Assembly: GCA_965153355.1 (NCBI GenBank)
Contig: OZ231126.1
Location: 64,604,001-64,668,000 of the forward strand
Source of the DNA: Flaccisagitta enflata
Lineage: Eukaryota; Chaetognatha; Sagittoidea; Aphragmophora
Length of the DNA: 64,000 nucleotides
Direction: 5' to 3'
Shown: positions 23,720 through 36,503 of the stretch, in pieces
Layout: the number at the start of each line of letters is the position of its first letter
Position numbering within the stretch: the first letter of the stretch is position 1
Notes under the pieces: model-generated
Databases searched by the model: none
Told to the model about the DNA's origin: nothing
Seen by the model: the letters and a program-made list of their open reading frames with translations, nothing else
Program-made: the position numbers and the translations under genes

Positions 23720-23935
23720 TTTTTACTCGCATGCTACGCGACTCTACACCCTGCTTTGTCGGTCTGTCGGTCCGTCGGTCCGTCCGTCGCTCGGTCCGTC
23801 CGTCAGTCACACTTTACTTTTTTTGTTTTTTTACGGTTTTTGGCCTCACTGCTCCTGCCCAAATTATATGGTGACCTTAAGTACGGCCCCTGCCCACCCG
23901 CACGCGACTGGGGTAGCCGTGAATCCGGCCTTGTT
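23720..23935 (+). mobile_element. HINE-like element, type 1 ends, complete
   Basis: TTTTTACTCGCATGCTACGC, CTCTACACCCTGCTTTGTCGG, GTCS tract, CTGCCCAAATTATATGG, CCCACCCGCACGCGACTGGG, GTAGCCGTGAATCCGGCC and TTGTT. It is close to the copy at 7118. Confidence 0.8.
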
Positions 23936-24235
23936 GCGCCTTCAACGCATCGCGCCCAATTCTTTCTATTCAAAAATTGGCGAAGATCATTTTGATGAAG
24001 CGTGGACATGGAAAATTAGCCTCGGTATTTAGATCCACGCGTGAAATCTTCAATCTTTCAATTTTATGTGTGTCAGTGTGAGTTTCTTATTTGTCGAAAT
24101 TTAAAGTCGCCTTACACCACAAAATTGAACACGTAGGTGGCTATGCGTCATCCGACCTTGTAAATCATCCGCATAATCACTTTCAATTCTCTACTTCTCA
24201 TGATCCTTTAATCCGCATGTCACCTTAATTTCTCC

Positions 24236-24690
24236 GCGTCTCAGTTTCATTTCACTGCATCCTAATTCTATTTCACTGCATCTTATTTATATTTCTCCAC
24301 ATCTGTTTATCCTTTCTTTACTTCTCACCTCCATTTTCTTCAACTCTTGATCTAACCCTACCCTGCTCCCGCAGTTCTGAGCACTAAGCCCTAACCCTTA
24401 TCCCACCCTCGGGTGTAATTCATTATCCGCTTATAAATTGTAAAAACATAAGTCACAGATTAAAATGGCAAAGGAGACCAATTTCTCCGCATCTCACTTT
24501 CATTTCTCCGCATCTCACTTTCATTTCTCTGCGTCTCACTTTCATTTCTGCGCATCTCACTTTCATTTCTCCGCATCTCACTTTCATTTCTCTGCGTCTC
24601 ACTTTCATTTCTGCCCATCTCACTTTCATTTCTCCGCATCTCACTTTCATTTCTCCGCATCTCACTTTCATTTCGCTGCGTCTCAGTAAC
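24236..24690. repeat. 21-bp tandem array (TTTCTCCGCATCTCACTTTCA)
   Basis: About ten regular 21-bp units from 24480 to 24690, with looser ancestors upstream from about 24236. The period is a multiple of three, so FSASHFH (plus) and MRRNESE (minus) repeats stay open. I do not regard either as a gene, since both strands are equally open. Confidence 0.85.
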
Positions 24691-24814
24691 ATTCCGTCTT
24701 TTCGTCTTTTCTCGTCGGTTGCAAAAAAAAAAAATGTTCTGGAAGTTTCATTCATCCAACGGAATTATTCCTAGTCACGCGACCCAGATCCTTGGTGTCA
24801 CTTTTGTCAGTCAA

Positions 24815-24994
<180 letters not shown>

Positions 24995-25370
24995 TTCGTC
25001 TTATGGTTTTTGCAAGCGTACTCCGAATTCTTTTCTATTCGCCCCCCCTCCTCCCACCTTTTATCTCAGCCTCTTTACCCATATCCAGGTGTCGAAGCTT
25101 AAATTCTAGCAACCCTGGAATATCAGCTTCGAAGCATCGCTTTCAGCGTTGAAGCTTCAGCCACAGCAGTTGCCAGTTGGACCTGCCTATGCATGCACAC
25201 AACAAAGTAGAAAGCCGGTACTGAAACATTTATAAACAAGAACTCATGAGCAACATAACGCACAGAAGTCAATTCCGGACCCACAGACACATTCTCTTGT
25301 GAAGTCGCTTAGCTAGCGATGAAAAAAACTCTCTTCTATGTCCTCAAATATTTGAATACTACCTCCTTTT

Positions 25371-25951
25371 GGGCAGCGGCCCCGAAGGGGTCGATGACCT
25401 ATGCTTTCACACATATGCAGAATTTTCTCCTTCTCCTCCGTCCGTACCCCCCCCCCCCAGCTTTGAGGCCCAAATTCTAGTCCCGAGACCCAAATCCCAG
25501 TCTCGTGGCCCAAATCCTATCCAAAAGGCCCAAATCCTAGCCTCAAGGCCCAAATTCTAGCCTGGAGACCCAAATCCCAGCCTTGAGGCCCAAATCTCAT
25601 CCTTTCGGCTCAAATCCCAGCCGTGAGGCCTAAATCTAGGCCTTAAGGTTTATATCCCAGCCTGAAGGCTGAAATTTGGGCCTCAAGGCTGGGATTTGGG
25701 TCTCCAGGCTAGAATTTGAGCTCAGGCTGATTTGGGCCTCAAGACTGGGAATTGGGTCTTGAGACTAGAATTTGGGCCTCGAAGCTGGGGTGGGGGCGGA
25801 CAGATGAGGAGGAGAAAATTCCCCATATATGTGAAAGCATAGGTCATCGACCCCTTCGGGGCCGCTGCCCTGCTACCCTTTCAACTTCAAGCACAACCTA
25901 CTAGGGCTTGGCACGGGTACCGCTTACCATCTAACGCTTTTGCGACTATTT
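25371..25951 (+). mobile_element. GGGCAGCGGCCC-family element with inverted satellite blocks
   Basis: GGGCAGCGGCCCCGAAGGGG at 25371 pairs with CCCCTTCGGGGCCGCTGCCC ending 25870. The match extends through ATGACCTATGCTTTCACACA. Inside, the GAGGCCCAAATCCTAG satellite runs forward to about 25650 and then inverted (ATTTGGGCCTC) to about 25790, so the element is a near-complete foldback. The tail CGGGTACCGCTTACCATCTAA, hairpin CGCTTTTGCG and ACTATT follow. Confidence 0.8.
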
Positions 25952-26224
25952 TCGCTTTTGAGGTTTCTTTTGCCATGAACTTTTCCCCTTTCCGTCGGTT
26001 AGACGGAGACTGAATCTTCGCGTCTTGACACTTTTAAACTTTTCCTTCATACTTCTTTCAGTGATCTGTCTTTTCTAATGTGGATTACAGATTGACAGTT
26101 CCGTTTTATCTGTCTAACGGTTTCACTGCTTATCTATTAGACACTTTCTCCTCCGTCTCTGTCTGTAAGTTTGGCAGTGTTTTTATCTGACGCATTCTTA
26201 TTTCCATTCCTGTTTTTTTTTTCG

Positions 26225-26280
26225 TCTGTCTACTCATCTGTCTGTCTGCTTCTGTTTGTCTTCGTCTGTCCGTCCGTCTT

Positions 26281-26321
<41 letters not shown>

Positions 26322-26457
26322 GACTATCTGTCTCTGTCTCTGTCTCTGACTCTCTTGTCTCTCTGTCTCTCTGTCTCTGACTCTCTCTGTCTCTGTCTCT
26401 GTCTCTGTCTCTGACTCTCTCTGTTTCTGACTCTCTCTGTCTCTGATTCTCTCTGTC

Positions 26458-26543
<86 letters not shown>

Positions 26544-26545
26544 GT
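26225..26545. repeat. CTGT tetranucleotide region then (CT)n
   Basis: GTCTGTCTGTCTG words grade into CTCTCTGTCTCTGA and then pure CT (26464-26541). Confidence 0.9.
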
Positions 26546-26694
26546 CCCATTTAACCTTTCCCTCCTCGTATATCCTGACGCAAATTCGGTCTTCATCGTT
26601 ATCACTTCCTTTCTCGCTAAATTTGCGTTTGATAGCACGGGTGGGGGGGGGGCGTGTTTCTGCCGACGGCGACAATCGCGATTTCTTTGTGTTA

Positions 26695-26950
26695 GGGCGT
26701 GTTTCTAGTGACGACCAAAAACGCGTTCCCTCCCGTGAAACGCGATATCAGCGTGAACACATTTTCACAAATTTCAACTGTCCCACGAGGGAGTGAGCGA
26801 AGTGAGTAAGCGAGCCCGTGAACGGAGCGAGCGCAGCGAAGCGGAGCGCTGCGGAGCGAGTGAGCGGAGTGAGCGGTGCGAGCGAATGAACGTAGCAAGC
26901 GACCGAGTGGCCCTTTCAAAACGCGATCGTCTCTGACTAGAAATGCCCCC
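26695..26950 (-). mobile_element. GAGCGA-family inverted-repeat element with TTA flanks
   Basis: GGGCGTGTTTCTAGTGACGA at left, CTAGAAATGCCCCC at right, with TTA directly on both sides (26692-26694, 26951-26953). A 3-bp TTA target and GGGCGTGTTT start would fit a PIF/Harbinger-like MITE, but only this copy shows clean flanks. A similar end (GGGCGTGTTTCTGCCGACGG) lies just upstream at about 26649. Confidence 0.65.
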
Positions 26951-26998
26951 TTAATCGCATTTGAAATATGAATACATATTTCAATAAATTTTATTCAA

Positions 26999-27122
26999 TT
27001 TAAGAGGGGCTAGTGAAAAGAGTAAGCGAGCCCATAAGCAATGTATGTGGTGCAAGCGAACGCATAGAGCGAATGACCGAGTGACATATTTGAAGACTGG
27101 TTTATAACTGACTAGAAACGCT
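26999..27122 (-). mobile_element. Degraded GAGCGA-family fragment
   Basis: GGGGCTAGTGAAAAGAGTAAGC, GCGAATGACCGAGTGAC and CTAGAAACG match the right part of the family with many changes. Confidence 0.5.
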
Positions 27123-27554
27123 ATCAATTTCCAATTCAACTCCGTATTCGTTTGAACTTCTTTTGCCTCAATACTGGCGGAATATCTTCACTTAAAATCA
27201 TCGTCTCTTTAGAAGGATTTTTGTTGGAGGAAATGAGATACGGTGCATTTATGAGTATGAGTGGCAAAATGGGAAACGATGGTTTCCAGTCAAGCTCTCT
27301 TCTACCTATTCAAGATGATGCCTACCCTCCAAAACCGTCAGTGCGTAAGATTTCATACATACTTCCAATGCTCCCTCATTGAAATCGGCGACTTACCCGG
27401 GTTGATGCGTGTTGATGCGACTTTGACTTTAGGCACCCCCTTCATCCTCCACAAGGTCTAGGTGTCCTTGATCCATGATTAGTTTGGTGACGCCTACTAT
27501 AACCATAAAACGCATTTAGCGCCAAATGCGTTTCAAGGCTCACTCTTCCATTTT

Positions 27555-28105
27555 GACTCTGGAATGTCCTTGATCCAAAATTCCGACCATGATACCCACA
27601 TCTGCCTAGCGCGCGCACGCATTTCACGGTTATCTCTAAACAGCCGGCGATTCATATTGTGTTGACGCCCACTGTCGTATGAAAGCAAGGCCAGATACAC
27701 GGCAGGACAGTCGCGGAAGTTGGGCAGGGGCAGTAATGCACAAAACCGCTGGCAATTCAAAATGTGACGAGGGGACAGACCGACGGACCGACAGACTGAC
27801 CAACACGGCGAGGGGTAGAGTCGTGTGTCCGTGACTAAAAGCTTTGTCTCCTTTCTCCAGAATTCTATTTTAGTCCAAATTATATCCAGCCACTCACTGT
27901 ATCCACATACTATCAACAGTCATCCTCAAATAAATGGCGATTCTGGGTTCCAAATAACTTCAAGTCGTCCAACCTAAGCGTACGCATGACTGCCATTTCT
28001 AAACAGTCGGCAATTCTCAGTTTATTGACGCCCAGTCTTCCGTTCCAAATTCAAGGCTCTTCCGCGTTTCGACTCCGCAATGTCCTCCATCCATAATTCG
28101 AATGG
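27555..28105. repeat. Degenerate direct repeat of about 360-500 bp spacing
   Basis: TCTAAACAGCCGGCGATTC (27633) and TCTAAACAGTCGGCAATTC (28000) are both followed by TTGACGCCCA. GGAATGTCCTTGATCC (27561) resembles GCAATGTCCTCCATCC (28077). A HINE copy lies between them. Confidence 0.55.
27683..27840 (-). mobile_element. HINE-like element, type 1/2 ends
   Basis: AAGCAAGGCCAGATACACGG, CAGTCGCGGAAGTTGGGCAGGG, GACSGACS tract and GTAGAGTCGTGTGTCCGTGACTAAAA: the family order in minus orientation. Confidence 0.7.
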
Positions 28106-28128
28106 AAATTCTCTTCTGGCATCAATTG

Positions 28129-28379
28129 TTTTTAGTCGCGTGCTACGCGACTCTATAAGCCACTTTTCGGTCCGTCGGTCCGTCCGTCCGTCCGTCCGTC
28201 GGTCACAAAGTTGTTTTAAAGGCTTTTGATCGCGTTTTAAACGTCTCTAAGTAGTGGAGAAGAAGCTTGGAGCAGTAGATAGCTGTTTCAAATGTCTTAA
28301 AAAAAAATGTTTGTCTATCTGTATGTCTGACTTTTTTTGAAAGTGCCGACGCACGCGACTTAGGTCTAATGACCTTGTT
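28129..28379 (+). mobile_element. HINE-like element, type 1 ends
   Basis: TTTTTAGTCGCGTGCTACGC stem-loop, CTCTATAAGCC, GTCC tract, then unique sequence. GCACGCGACTTAGG and CTTGTT lie at the right; the terminal hairpin is weakened. Confidence 0.65.
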
Positions 28380-28457
28380 TAAACCAAATGAAAAAAAAAA
28401 GAAAGAATTCCAATGCTTTTCAATTTCCGATGTCTAGGGGGACCTCGAGGATCATCA

Positions 28458-28575
28458 TTTTTAGTCGCGTGCACGCGACTCTACAGCCCGCTTTGTCCGT
28501 CCGTCAAACATTACTTTTTTACTTTTTCGATGTTTAGTGGCGGTTGTTAAATTACTGCCCCTGTTCAACTATATG
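28458..28575 (+). mobile_element. 5' part of a HINE-like element
   Basis: TTTTTAGTCGCGTGCACGCG palindrome, CTCTACAGCCCGCTTTGTCC and TTACTGCCCCTGTTC, but no recognisable 3' end. Confidence 0.65.
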
Positions 28576-28967
28576 TAGAGGGGTCAAACGCTAATTTGCA
28601 TAGTTTTGTCACATCAATTTTTCTTTTCATTTCCTGTTGTTTACATCACTACTAGTCATTTGCGACAATTTTCGAGCCATGAGACCATATATATTGCTCT
28701 GTAAACAATGGGGTGAAAATGACATATGCACTGATTTTTCTGCCTGGCACGACATGTGAGATAGAATGCCATTTAAAAATTCCAAAAGTGCCAAAAAGTT
28801 GTTCAAATATGTTAGTTAGTGTAGAATACATAAATTTTCACAGTCTAATCCATTTTTCCATGATCCCAAGTATGAGCATAGTGAATAACCATTTCTTTTA
28901 ATCAAAGACCAAGTTCTTTCAAAGTTTTTTTTCCATTTCTGTCAAAGAATACTGCACTTTGTTCACA

Positions 28968-29136
28968 AACAAGGCTAGATGCACAGCTTCCCCAGTTGCA
29001 TGCCGGTGTGAGGGTCAGTGACAGAGGTCACTGAAGCATTTGGGCAGGAGCGGTGAATGTATAAACGCCAAAAATGGAAGAAAAGGGGACGGACGGACAT
29101 GGCTGGGAGTAGGGTCACATAGCACCTGACTAAAAA
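28968..29136 (-). mobile_element. Degraded HINE-like element
   Basis: AACAAGGCTAGATGCACAGC, CCAGTTGCATGCC, TGGGCAGGAGCGGTGAATG, GGACGGACGG and CACCTGACTAAAAA keep the family order in minus orientation. Confidence 0.6.
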
Positions 29137-29145
29137 GGAGGTTAA

Positions 29146-29279
29146 TTGCGATTTGTCATTTCACATACAAGCAACTCGAAAAGAAGTTTTGTCTGTCTGT
29201 CCATCTTCTCCTCTGTCCATCAGTCCGTCCGTAACACATGAGTCCAAAGTGGTAATGCGCATTTGAGATTCCGAGGTTC

Positions 29280-29373
<94 letters not shown>

Positions 29374-29475
29374 GTGTCATGAGTGTGCATGAATTAAAGT
29401 GTGTGTGTGTCCTGTGAGAGTGGTTGTACGCTCCTGCATACCCATCTGCAACAATATTGCATTGTTACTGAGGGA
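29146..29475 (+). mobile_element. Degraded type 2 HINE-like element with (TG)n
   Basis: CAAGCAACTCGAAAAG and a GTCTGTCC/GTCCGTCC tract lie at the left. A (TG)n run spans 29287-29370. CCCATCTGCAACAATATTGC and TTGTTAC lie at the right. Confidence 0.5.
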
Positions 29476-29699
29476 TCCTAAAAAACTCCCATGACCTGTT
29501 GTCCAGACTCCTGAGTGAGTGTTATAAAACAAAAAGGAAGTTGCTTATTTTTCGACAGCAGTCCCTAAGGGGCTTATCACCTACTTAGATATTCATAGAT
29601 CCGAATTTCTCATTGCTCGCCTGTACGTAATACTCCGCACTGGATTGGAATGCCTGATGAGTCAGTGTAACACTCGGGTTCCATGGAACAGATTGAATA

Positions 29700-30340
29700 C
29701 CACTCAATTTTTGCCATTTTGGGCCCATTTGTTAAGCTTTGAGGGTTCCTTAAGGGACCCCTGGAGGTCTGAATCCCCCATTGTCCAATTCATTTTTCCT
29801 GACCGTAGCTGTTCATGACCGATTATTCTTTGAAATCCTAGGGGTCCACAAAACAGAAAAAAATGCTCATTTCATACCATTTTTTGAGCCATTATGAGCC
29901 CTTGGGAGCCTTTAAGGGGCTCCTAGGGGTCCCAATTATCCGCTATCTATTTGTGCTTCTTTCTAATCTAGGTCGCCATAAAACAGGAATCAGTATAACA
30001 TTTGGGTATTACAAATCAGAAAAAATAACATAGCTCAGTTTTTACTATCATCGGACTATTTTTTAAAGCCCCAAGGGTCCTTGTAGGGGCCCCTGTAGGT
30101 CCCAATCCCCAGTTACCCACCTGTATCCCTCCCCTACACTAGATGCTGAAGTTTGATGAGTAAGTATAGAGCTCATGAAAAAAAAAAAGAATTTTGCTTA
30201 TTTCCTCCAATTTTTGATACATTTAGAACCCTTGAGAGCCCCATAGGAGGACCCCTAGGGCCCCTGGGGGGCCCAAAAGCCCGTTATCCATCAGTGCTTC
30301 TCCTTCTACACTTGACTGGTGGGCCGGAGATGCGTTTCAG
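29700..30340. repeat. Degenerate ~155-bp tandem repeat with AAGGGGCCCCTAGGGG core
   Basis: Four related units, starting roughly at 29705, 29870, 30035 and 30195. Each contains GAGCC/GAGGG...CCTTAAGGGACCCCT...GGTCCCAATCCCC and then pyrimidine-rich sequence. Cores such as AAGGGGCTCCTAGGGGTCCC are locally palindromic. Confidence 0.6.
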
Positions 30341-30429
30341 GACTACAGAGCGGGAAAAAAAGAAGTTTGTTCTGTTTTTCCCTTGAGTTGATATTTATGC
30401 TACTGATAGACCCTGCTTAAAGCAAAGTC

Positions 30430-31030
30430 GCGTGGCGCCGCGTGACATTCAAGCTTATCCAAAAACAGATTTAGAACCCCCATGGGGTGTTCTATAAGCC
30501 TGACCCTGAACTTTTCGAGTCCATGTAAAAATCTGTCCATGCTGACAAGATAAAAACTCCTTAATTATTTTTGCAAATATTGCATAAAATTTTTGGAGAA
30601 AAAAACTACATACAATCATTCCCCAGTGTCAAATGAGTCCAAATCATATATAAAATACATCTGTTAACTTAGTTTAACATAATATAAAACGATTTGATTG
30701 GATACAAATTCGGAAATAGCGCTCACCTACACTGTGTCTACTTGCATGTTTTCTATATATCTGATCATATATCGAAACAATACTTTTTTGCGAACATTTT
30801 ACATCATTCGAATCGTCTCAGTGTCCTCGATTTCACTGTCAATAAATTTTTTTTCATTTTCTGATCATTTTGAGCCTAAAATTGAACAAATCAACCTATG
30901 TTTTGATATAAAACAGATAGTGTAAACAAAGCTGGTTCCACGGGTTTACCCCTCTACTATATGCATAATCCTTATCTGTCCCTTAGCTTCGGAAGCTGTG
31001 TATTCGGTCTTTTTTTTCTTCTTCTTTTCG
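30430..31030. other. A+T-rich spacer, nothing recognised
   Basis: No gene or clear repeat was identified. Confidence 0.4.
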
Positions 31031-31032
31031 AA

Positions 31033-31326
31033 TTTTTAGTCGCGTGCTATTTAACTGCATACATAAACAAGGACAACCCTTTACAGTCGCGTGCGGTTGT
31101 TAAGACCATAAGACCAAAAGACTAAAAGACCAAAAGACTAAGAGACTAAATGTAAATTGACTTAAATTAACTTTGAATAACTCAAAATGACTTAAAATGA
31201 CTTAAAATGGTGTAAAACGACAAAAAAAAGCTAAGCGTTACGGACGGACGGACGGACGGACGGACGGACGGACGGACCGACAGACGGACAGAGTGGGTTG
31301 TAGAGGTGCGTGCACGCGACTAAAAA
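31033..31326 (-). mobile_element. HINE-like element with TGACTTAAAA units, next to a 5' stub
   Basis: A plus-strand stub TTTTTAGTCGCGTGC lies at 31033. From 31066 an inverted copy reads AACAAGGACAACC...AGTCGCGTGCGG, GACCAAAAGAC words, several AATGACTTAAAATGACTT units, a long ACGG tract and GTGCACGCGACTAAAAA. It shows on a small scale the array type seen in the giant palindrome. Confidence 0.7.
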
Positions 31327-31391
31327 TGGAAAGCATAAACATTTTGTTGGTCCGTCGTCCGTCGGTGACACAACTGCTTCAGCGCCCGCCC

Positions 31392-31412
31392 GATGATGAT
31401 GGTGATGATGGC

Positions 31413-31508
<96 letters not shown>

Positions 31509-31509
31509 A
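31392..31509. repeat. (GAT)n triplet tract
   Basis: Nearly pure ATG/GAT from about 31415. Confidence 0.95.
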
Positions 31510-31649
31510 GCATGGCTGGAGTACATTAGTGATCATGAAGTATCTTAGCCTAGCCTATTCCTGCTGACCATGATGATGACTAAGGGAAAATATGTCGTTC
31601 GTCTCATCGGCGCCGACGTCAGAGATGAGAAGAAGGAATAGACGGAGAA

Positions 31650-31650
31650 C

Positions 31651-31731
<81 letters not shown>

Positions 31732-31800
31732 AGAAAAGAAAGAAAGCAAGAAAGAAAGAAATAAAAGAAAGAAAAAAAGAAAGAAAGAAAGATAGAAAGG
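31650..31800. repeat. (GAAA)n microsatellite
   Basis: AAAG tetramers, pure from about 31652 to 31730 and then interrupted. Confidence 0.95.
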
Positions 31801-31809
31801 AATAAAGTA

Positions 31810-32356
31810 CAGTAGATCTCGTCTAAACATGAGATGACGGGGGCAAGGATAATAGGAAGAGAAATGAAGCAGGGGGATTGATATTTGGAATATGAACTAA
31901 TTTAGAAAATGATTTATTCCTCATGATGGTTGCTTGCTATTTCCATGTATTCTCGCCAAAATATCAATATTTTGAGATTTTTTTAGGGAACATTGCTTAA
32001 AATTAAATTTGCTATAACTTCCCCACGATGAGTTCTGTAAGAATATTGCTTGTTTGGCCGTTGCTAGGGAGCGTATCCATGTGTGATAACCCCTAGCAAC
32101 CGCTAAACCAGCGACATTCTTACAGTATATACTGTGAGAAAGTTGTAGCTAAATCAATTTTAAGAAATATTCCCTCAAAATTTTTATCAAAATATTAATA
32201 TTCTATCGAAAATGCATGGAAATGTGTTTCCATGGCAACCAGCTATCATGGGCAATAAAGCATCCTTTTTTCGGTCTATGTTTCAAATATCACTCCCCTA
32301 GTTACATTTGTTTTTCTACACTGCTTGCCCCCGTTATCTCAAGACGAGATCTAATG
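31810..32356. mobile_element. Foldback MITE flanked by TA, second copy
   Basis: CAGTAGATCTCG at the left and CGAGATCTAATG at the right, flanked by TA (31808-31809, 32357-32358). The arms match those of 16491-17050, including GGAACATTGCTTAAAAT and the GCTAGGGAGCGTATCC centre. Confidence 0.85.
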
Positions 32357-32769
32357 TATGGATGGAGAACGAAAAAAGGAAGAAGATAGAATGAATGAAA
32401 GAAAGAAAACAAGTCATCCAAGGATCGCACATGGTCAGCGGTACCCGATGCCCTGCTTGGAGTGATTAGCTAAAAAAATGGAGTGAAAGCAGGGCAGCGG
32501 CCCAAAAGGGTTGATGTCCTGTAGGACACAGGGGTGAATTCCCAGACATCCTGAGAGGGCATATATGGTAGCAACTTCCCATGTTAATCAATAGGAATTT
32601 TGCATTTTTTCAATTTCTTGTCAATTTACCATGTTTAATAGAAATTTTACAATTTTCCCAATTCTAATTAATTTTCTATGTTATTCAATGGGAATCATGC
32701 AATTTTTCATTTTTTGGTAAATTTTCTATGTTATTTAATGAGAAGTTTGTATTTTGTCAATGTCCCAAT

Positions 32770-33680
<911 letters not shown>

Positions 33681-34107
33681 GTCCCAATTACTCTATGGGA
33701 ATTTGAGGCTTAAGAGGCTGGGGGGGACATACGTATGGATATACGGATGTATGTACATACGGACATCTGGAAATTCACCCCTGTGTCCTACAGGATATCG
33801 GCCCTTTGGGGCCGCTGCCCAAAAAGGAAGGAAAACTGAGTGCCGCAGAGAGAAATGAGACGTCTAATGCTTTTAGGGTTTGATAAGGAGCAATTGATCT
33901 GGGCTATCATCAGAGAATGGAGAAGGAAACATTAAGAAAAAACGCCCTGGAGCAGGTAGCAAAACAGTTGGGGCAGCAGGAGGGAAAAGCAGACGGACAT
34001 AGCCTCTACATTTTATAGTCTATATAATAAGCCATTTAGTAGCGAGTCTCCTCTCAATTTTATAGTCTATATGTACTAAGTCATGCAGTAGCGAGTCTTC
34101 TACTAAT

Positions 34108-34384
34108 AAATTAAGTGACGCGGGGTCACGATATCGTTGCGGACGGGTAGGTAGGGGCATCCAACCCCCAGCCTCACCCCAACCCCGCTCCAACACACTC
34201 GCACACAAACAATACCAGCTGCAGCATCATAAATAAGCGTTTTTCACGTTTTCAATTCGAGCGTGACGGACCAACGTACCGAGGAACTGACTGACCGACG
34301 AACCGACGAACCAATGGACCGACGGACCGACGGACCAACGGACGGACAAAGCCTCTTACAGAGTTGTGCGTCCGCAAGTAAAGA
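34108..34384 (-). mobile_element. HINE-like element, type 2 ends
   Basis: GTGACGCGGGGTCACGATATCG, TTGCGGACGGGTAGGTAGGG, CATCCAACCCCCAGCC, GACSGACS tract and CTCTTACAGAGTTGTGCGTCC, then GCAAGTAAA. It matches 15461-15731 in order. Confidence 0.75.
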
Positions 34385-34465
34385 GATGGTTAAAGTCTTA
34401 TAACATGCGCATAAACAAACCAAGAACTTTTCACTTGACGAAAACACCTTCCAATACCATGCAAA

Positions 34466-34470
<5 letters not shown>

Positions 34471-34538
<68 letters not shown>
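34471..34538. repeat. (GA)n microsatellite
   Basis: About 68 bp of GA. Confidence 0.95.
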
Positions 34539-34617
34539 ACCAGTCAGTACGCAATGCGATATCATAAATACATAATGACATAAGTCCTCTACCCTAAGCC
34601 TCAACGATCCACACAAA

Positions 34618-34648
34618 ATCGAGGTAGCCGTGTATCCGGCCTTGTTTA
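34618..34648 (+). mobile_element. 3' end of a type 1 HINE-like element
   Basis: GAGGTAGCCGTGTATCCGGCC then TTGTT, with no matching 5' part nearby. Confidence 0.55.
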
Positions 34649-35112
34649 TTTGCAATTCTGCGTTTGTTTTTCTGTTTTTCTGTGTTTCTCGTGTCCCCTC
34701 CGCCCTCTCTCTTATTCGTTTTTCCCCAAGCGGCTAAGAGGAGAGTGAGTGAGAGAGAGTTAAGATTAAGAGTGCTGAGAGACTGAGAGAGATGAAAAAG
34801 CTTCAACTATTTTTTTTTCGGTTGTCACACACAGCTAGAGACTCAACAAAAACAAACCTCAGTCCGGCGCGTCTGTCTTCCTATTCGCGCGTCGGATTGT
34901 TATGCTCTACCAGTCGGTCGGACTGACCTTTTTGCAATTTTAATTGTCTTGTTTTTAAATTACAGAGGCTGTTATGAGCAAAAATTGCATAAAATGAAAA
35001 TAGCATTCCTTTTTCAATCAGCCAGCCAGACAGTCACACGTCAACGTCAGCCAACATGCGCCTAAAAAGCTCAATTCGCAAAATGAAAATCGCATATTGC
35101 ATATCGCATGAC

Positions 35113-35115
<3 letters not shown>

Positions 35116-35208
<93 letters not shown>
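35116..35208. repeat. (CT)n microsatellite
   Basis: About 92 bp of CT. Confidence 0.95.
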
Positions 35209-35211
<3 letters not shown>

Positions 35212-35383
35212 CTCTGTTCACGGTTTTCATCACCGCAGTGGACACATTCGTTTTTTATTGGCCATAAACAAGAAAAGAAATTCTCTTCGTTACTGGGGGC
35301 TATTTACTGGGGGCTATTTCGGATTTTCCCCCTTTTCACGCTCCCAATCTCGTACTTCCAAACCCAGCAATCCCTTTCTGCTT

Positions 35384-35630
35384 GCGACCAAACCTCAATT
35401 CACTTCCGCTTGTATTCGCGCCTCGCCGTCTTTGCGACCAAACCTCAATTCACTTCCGCTTGTATTTGCGCCTCGCTTGTATTCGCGCCTCGCCGTCTTT
35501 GCGACCGAACCTCGAATCACTTCCGCTTGTATTCGCGCCTCGCCGTCTTTGCGACCAAACCTATATTCACTTCCGCTTGTATTCGCGTCTGGCCGTCTTT
35601 GCGACCAAACCTCGATTCACTTCCGTCGCA
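35384..35630. repeat. 50-bp tandem repeat, five units
   Basis: Units of the type GCGACCAAACCTCAATTCAC...TTCGCGCCTCGCCGTCTTT. The second unit has an extra internal duplication of about 17 bp. Fifty is not a multiple of three, so all three frames are visited and no repeat protein is implied. Confidence 0.9.
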
Positions 35631-36119
35631 CTGCACAGCAGTCAATGTCGTGATTTTCTTTTTAGACGTTTGCTACGCGAGGGTTCGTCCATGAGTTCGT
35701 TCGTCACTCGGGTCGTTTGATTCGATATTTTGAGGAAGAAACATTGGCCGAACTCCGAAGTAGTGATTTTTGAGTATTATTGCGTCATGGCCTCCGGCCA
35801 ACTAGCTTCTTAAAGGTCGTGTATCCAGCGTTGTTTTACTTCTGCGCTGCGCTAATCTGCGATGGGTCAGGTTCAATTTTTTTTTATGTTCTGTTCCAAG
35901 AAATTTTCCCACTCTATTTTACAAATAAAGATTTTTTTATTAGAAAATGATCTAGGACAAAGTCTAAGTAAATTGTTAAAAGCATTCAAACTGATTAATC
36001 CCATAGTAAAAAAAAAACTGATGATCTAGTTAGATTTTGTCGTGGATTTTTTTTCCAATAAGAGTGCATAGTGAAGCATGAAAAAAAAACTTGGGGAAGA
36101 GCTTCCGGATAAAAAACAA

Positions 36120-36308
36120 ATTTGAGTCCTACCTACTCTGCTAGTAACTTTGTCGGCCCCTCGATCCGTTGGTCGGTTCGTCACGCCTGTGCTTTTTTTC
36201 ATATCATTTTGGGGACCCTTTCGTCATTTCATTCACGTGTTATTTTCTTGCTGTTTCTATCCGTCTGTATGCCTGTATTCTATAATTGTCGACGCACGCG
36301 ATCTTGTT
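36120..36308 (+). mobile_element. HINE-like element, degraded 5' end
   Basis: GTCGGCCCCTCGATCCGTTGG tract, then unique sequence and GACGCACGCGATCTTGTT. Its TTGTT runs straight into the next copy. Confidence 0.55.
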
Positions 36309-36503
36309 AGTCGCGTGCAAGGCGACTATTATCTGCTACGTTGTTTGGTCCATCTGTCGGTCCGTCGGTCACCGTTAGCTCTTTTGGCGTTTTAGGCGTC
36401 TTTTTGCATTGCTGCTCCTGCCCAAACGCTGAAGTTAGCTTTTTTTGATCACAGCCCCTGCCCACCCGCACGCGACTTTGTTAGTCGTGTATCCGGCCTT
36501 GTT
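36305..36503 (+). mobile_element. HINE-like element, type 1 ends, head-to-tail with the previous copy
   Basis: GTTAGTCGCGTGCAAGGCGAC, short GTCS tract, GCTCCTGCCCAAACGC, GCCCACCCGCACGCGACTTTG, TTAGTCGTGTATCCGGCC and TTGTT. Confidence 0.7.

Noticed and set aside
24453-24755. FSASHFH and MRRNESE heptapeptide repeat proteins
   Set aside because: The 21-bp period keeps both strands open; there is no promoter, splice or flanking coding support.
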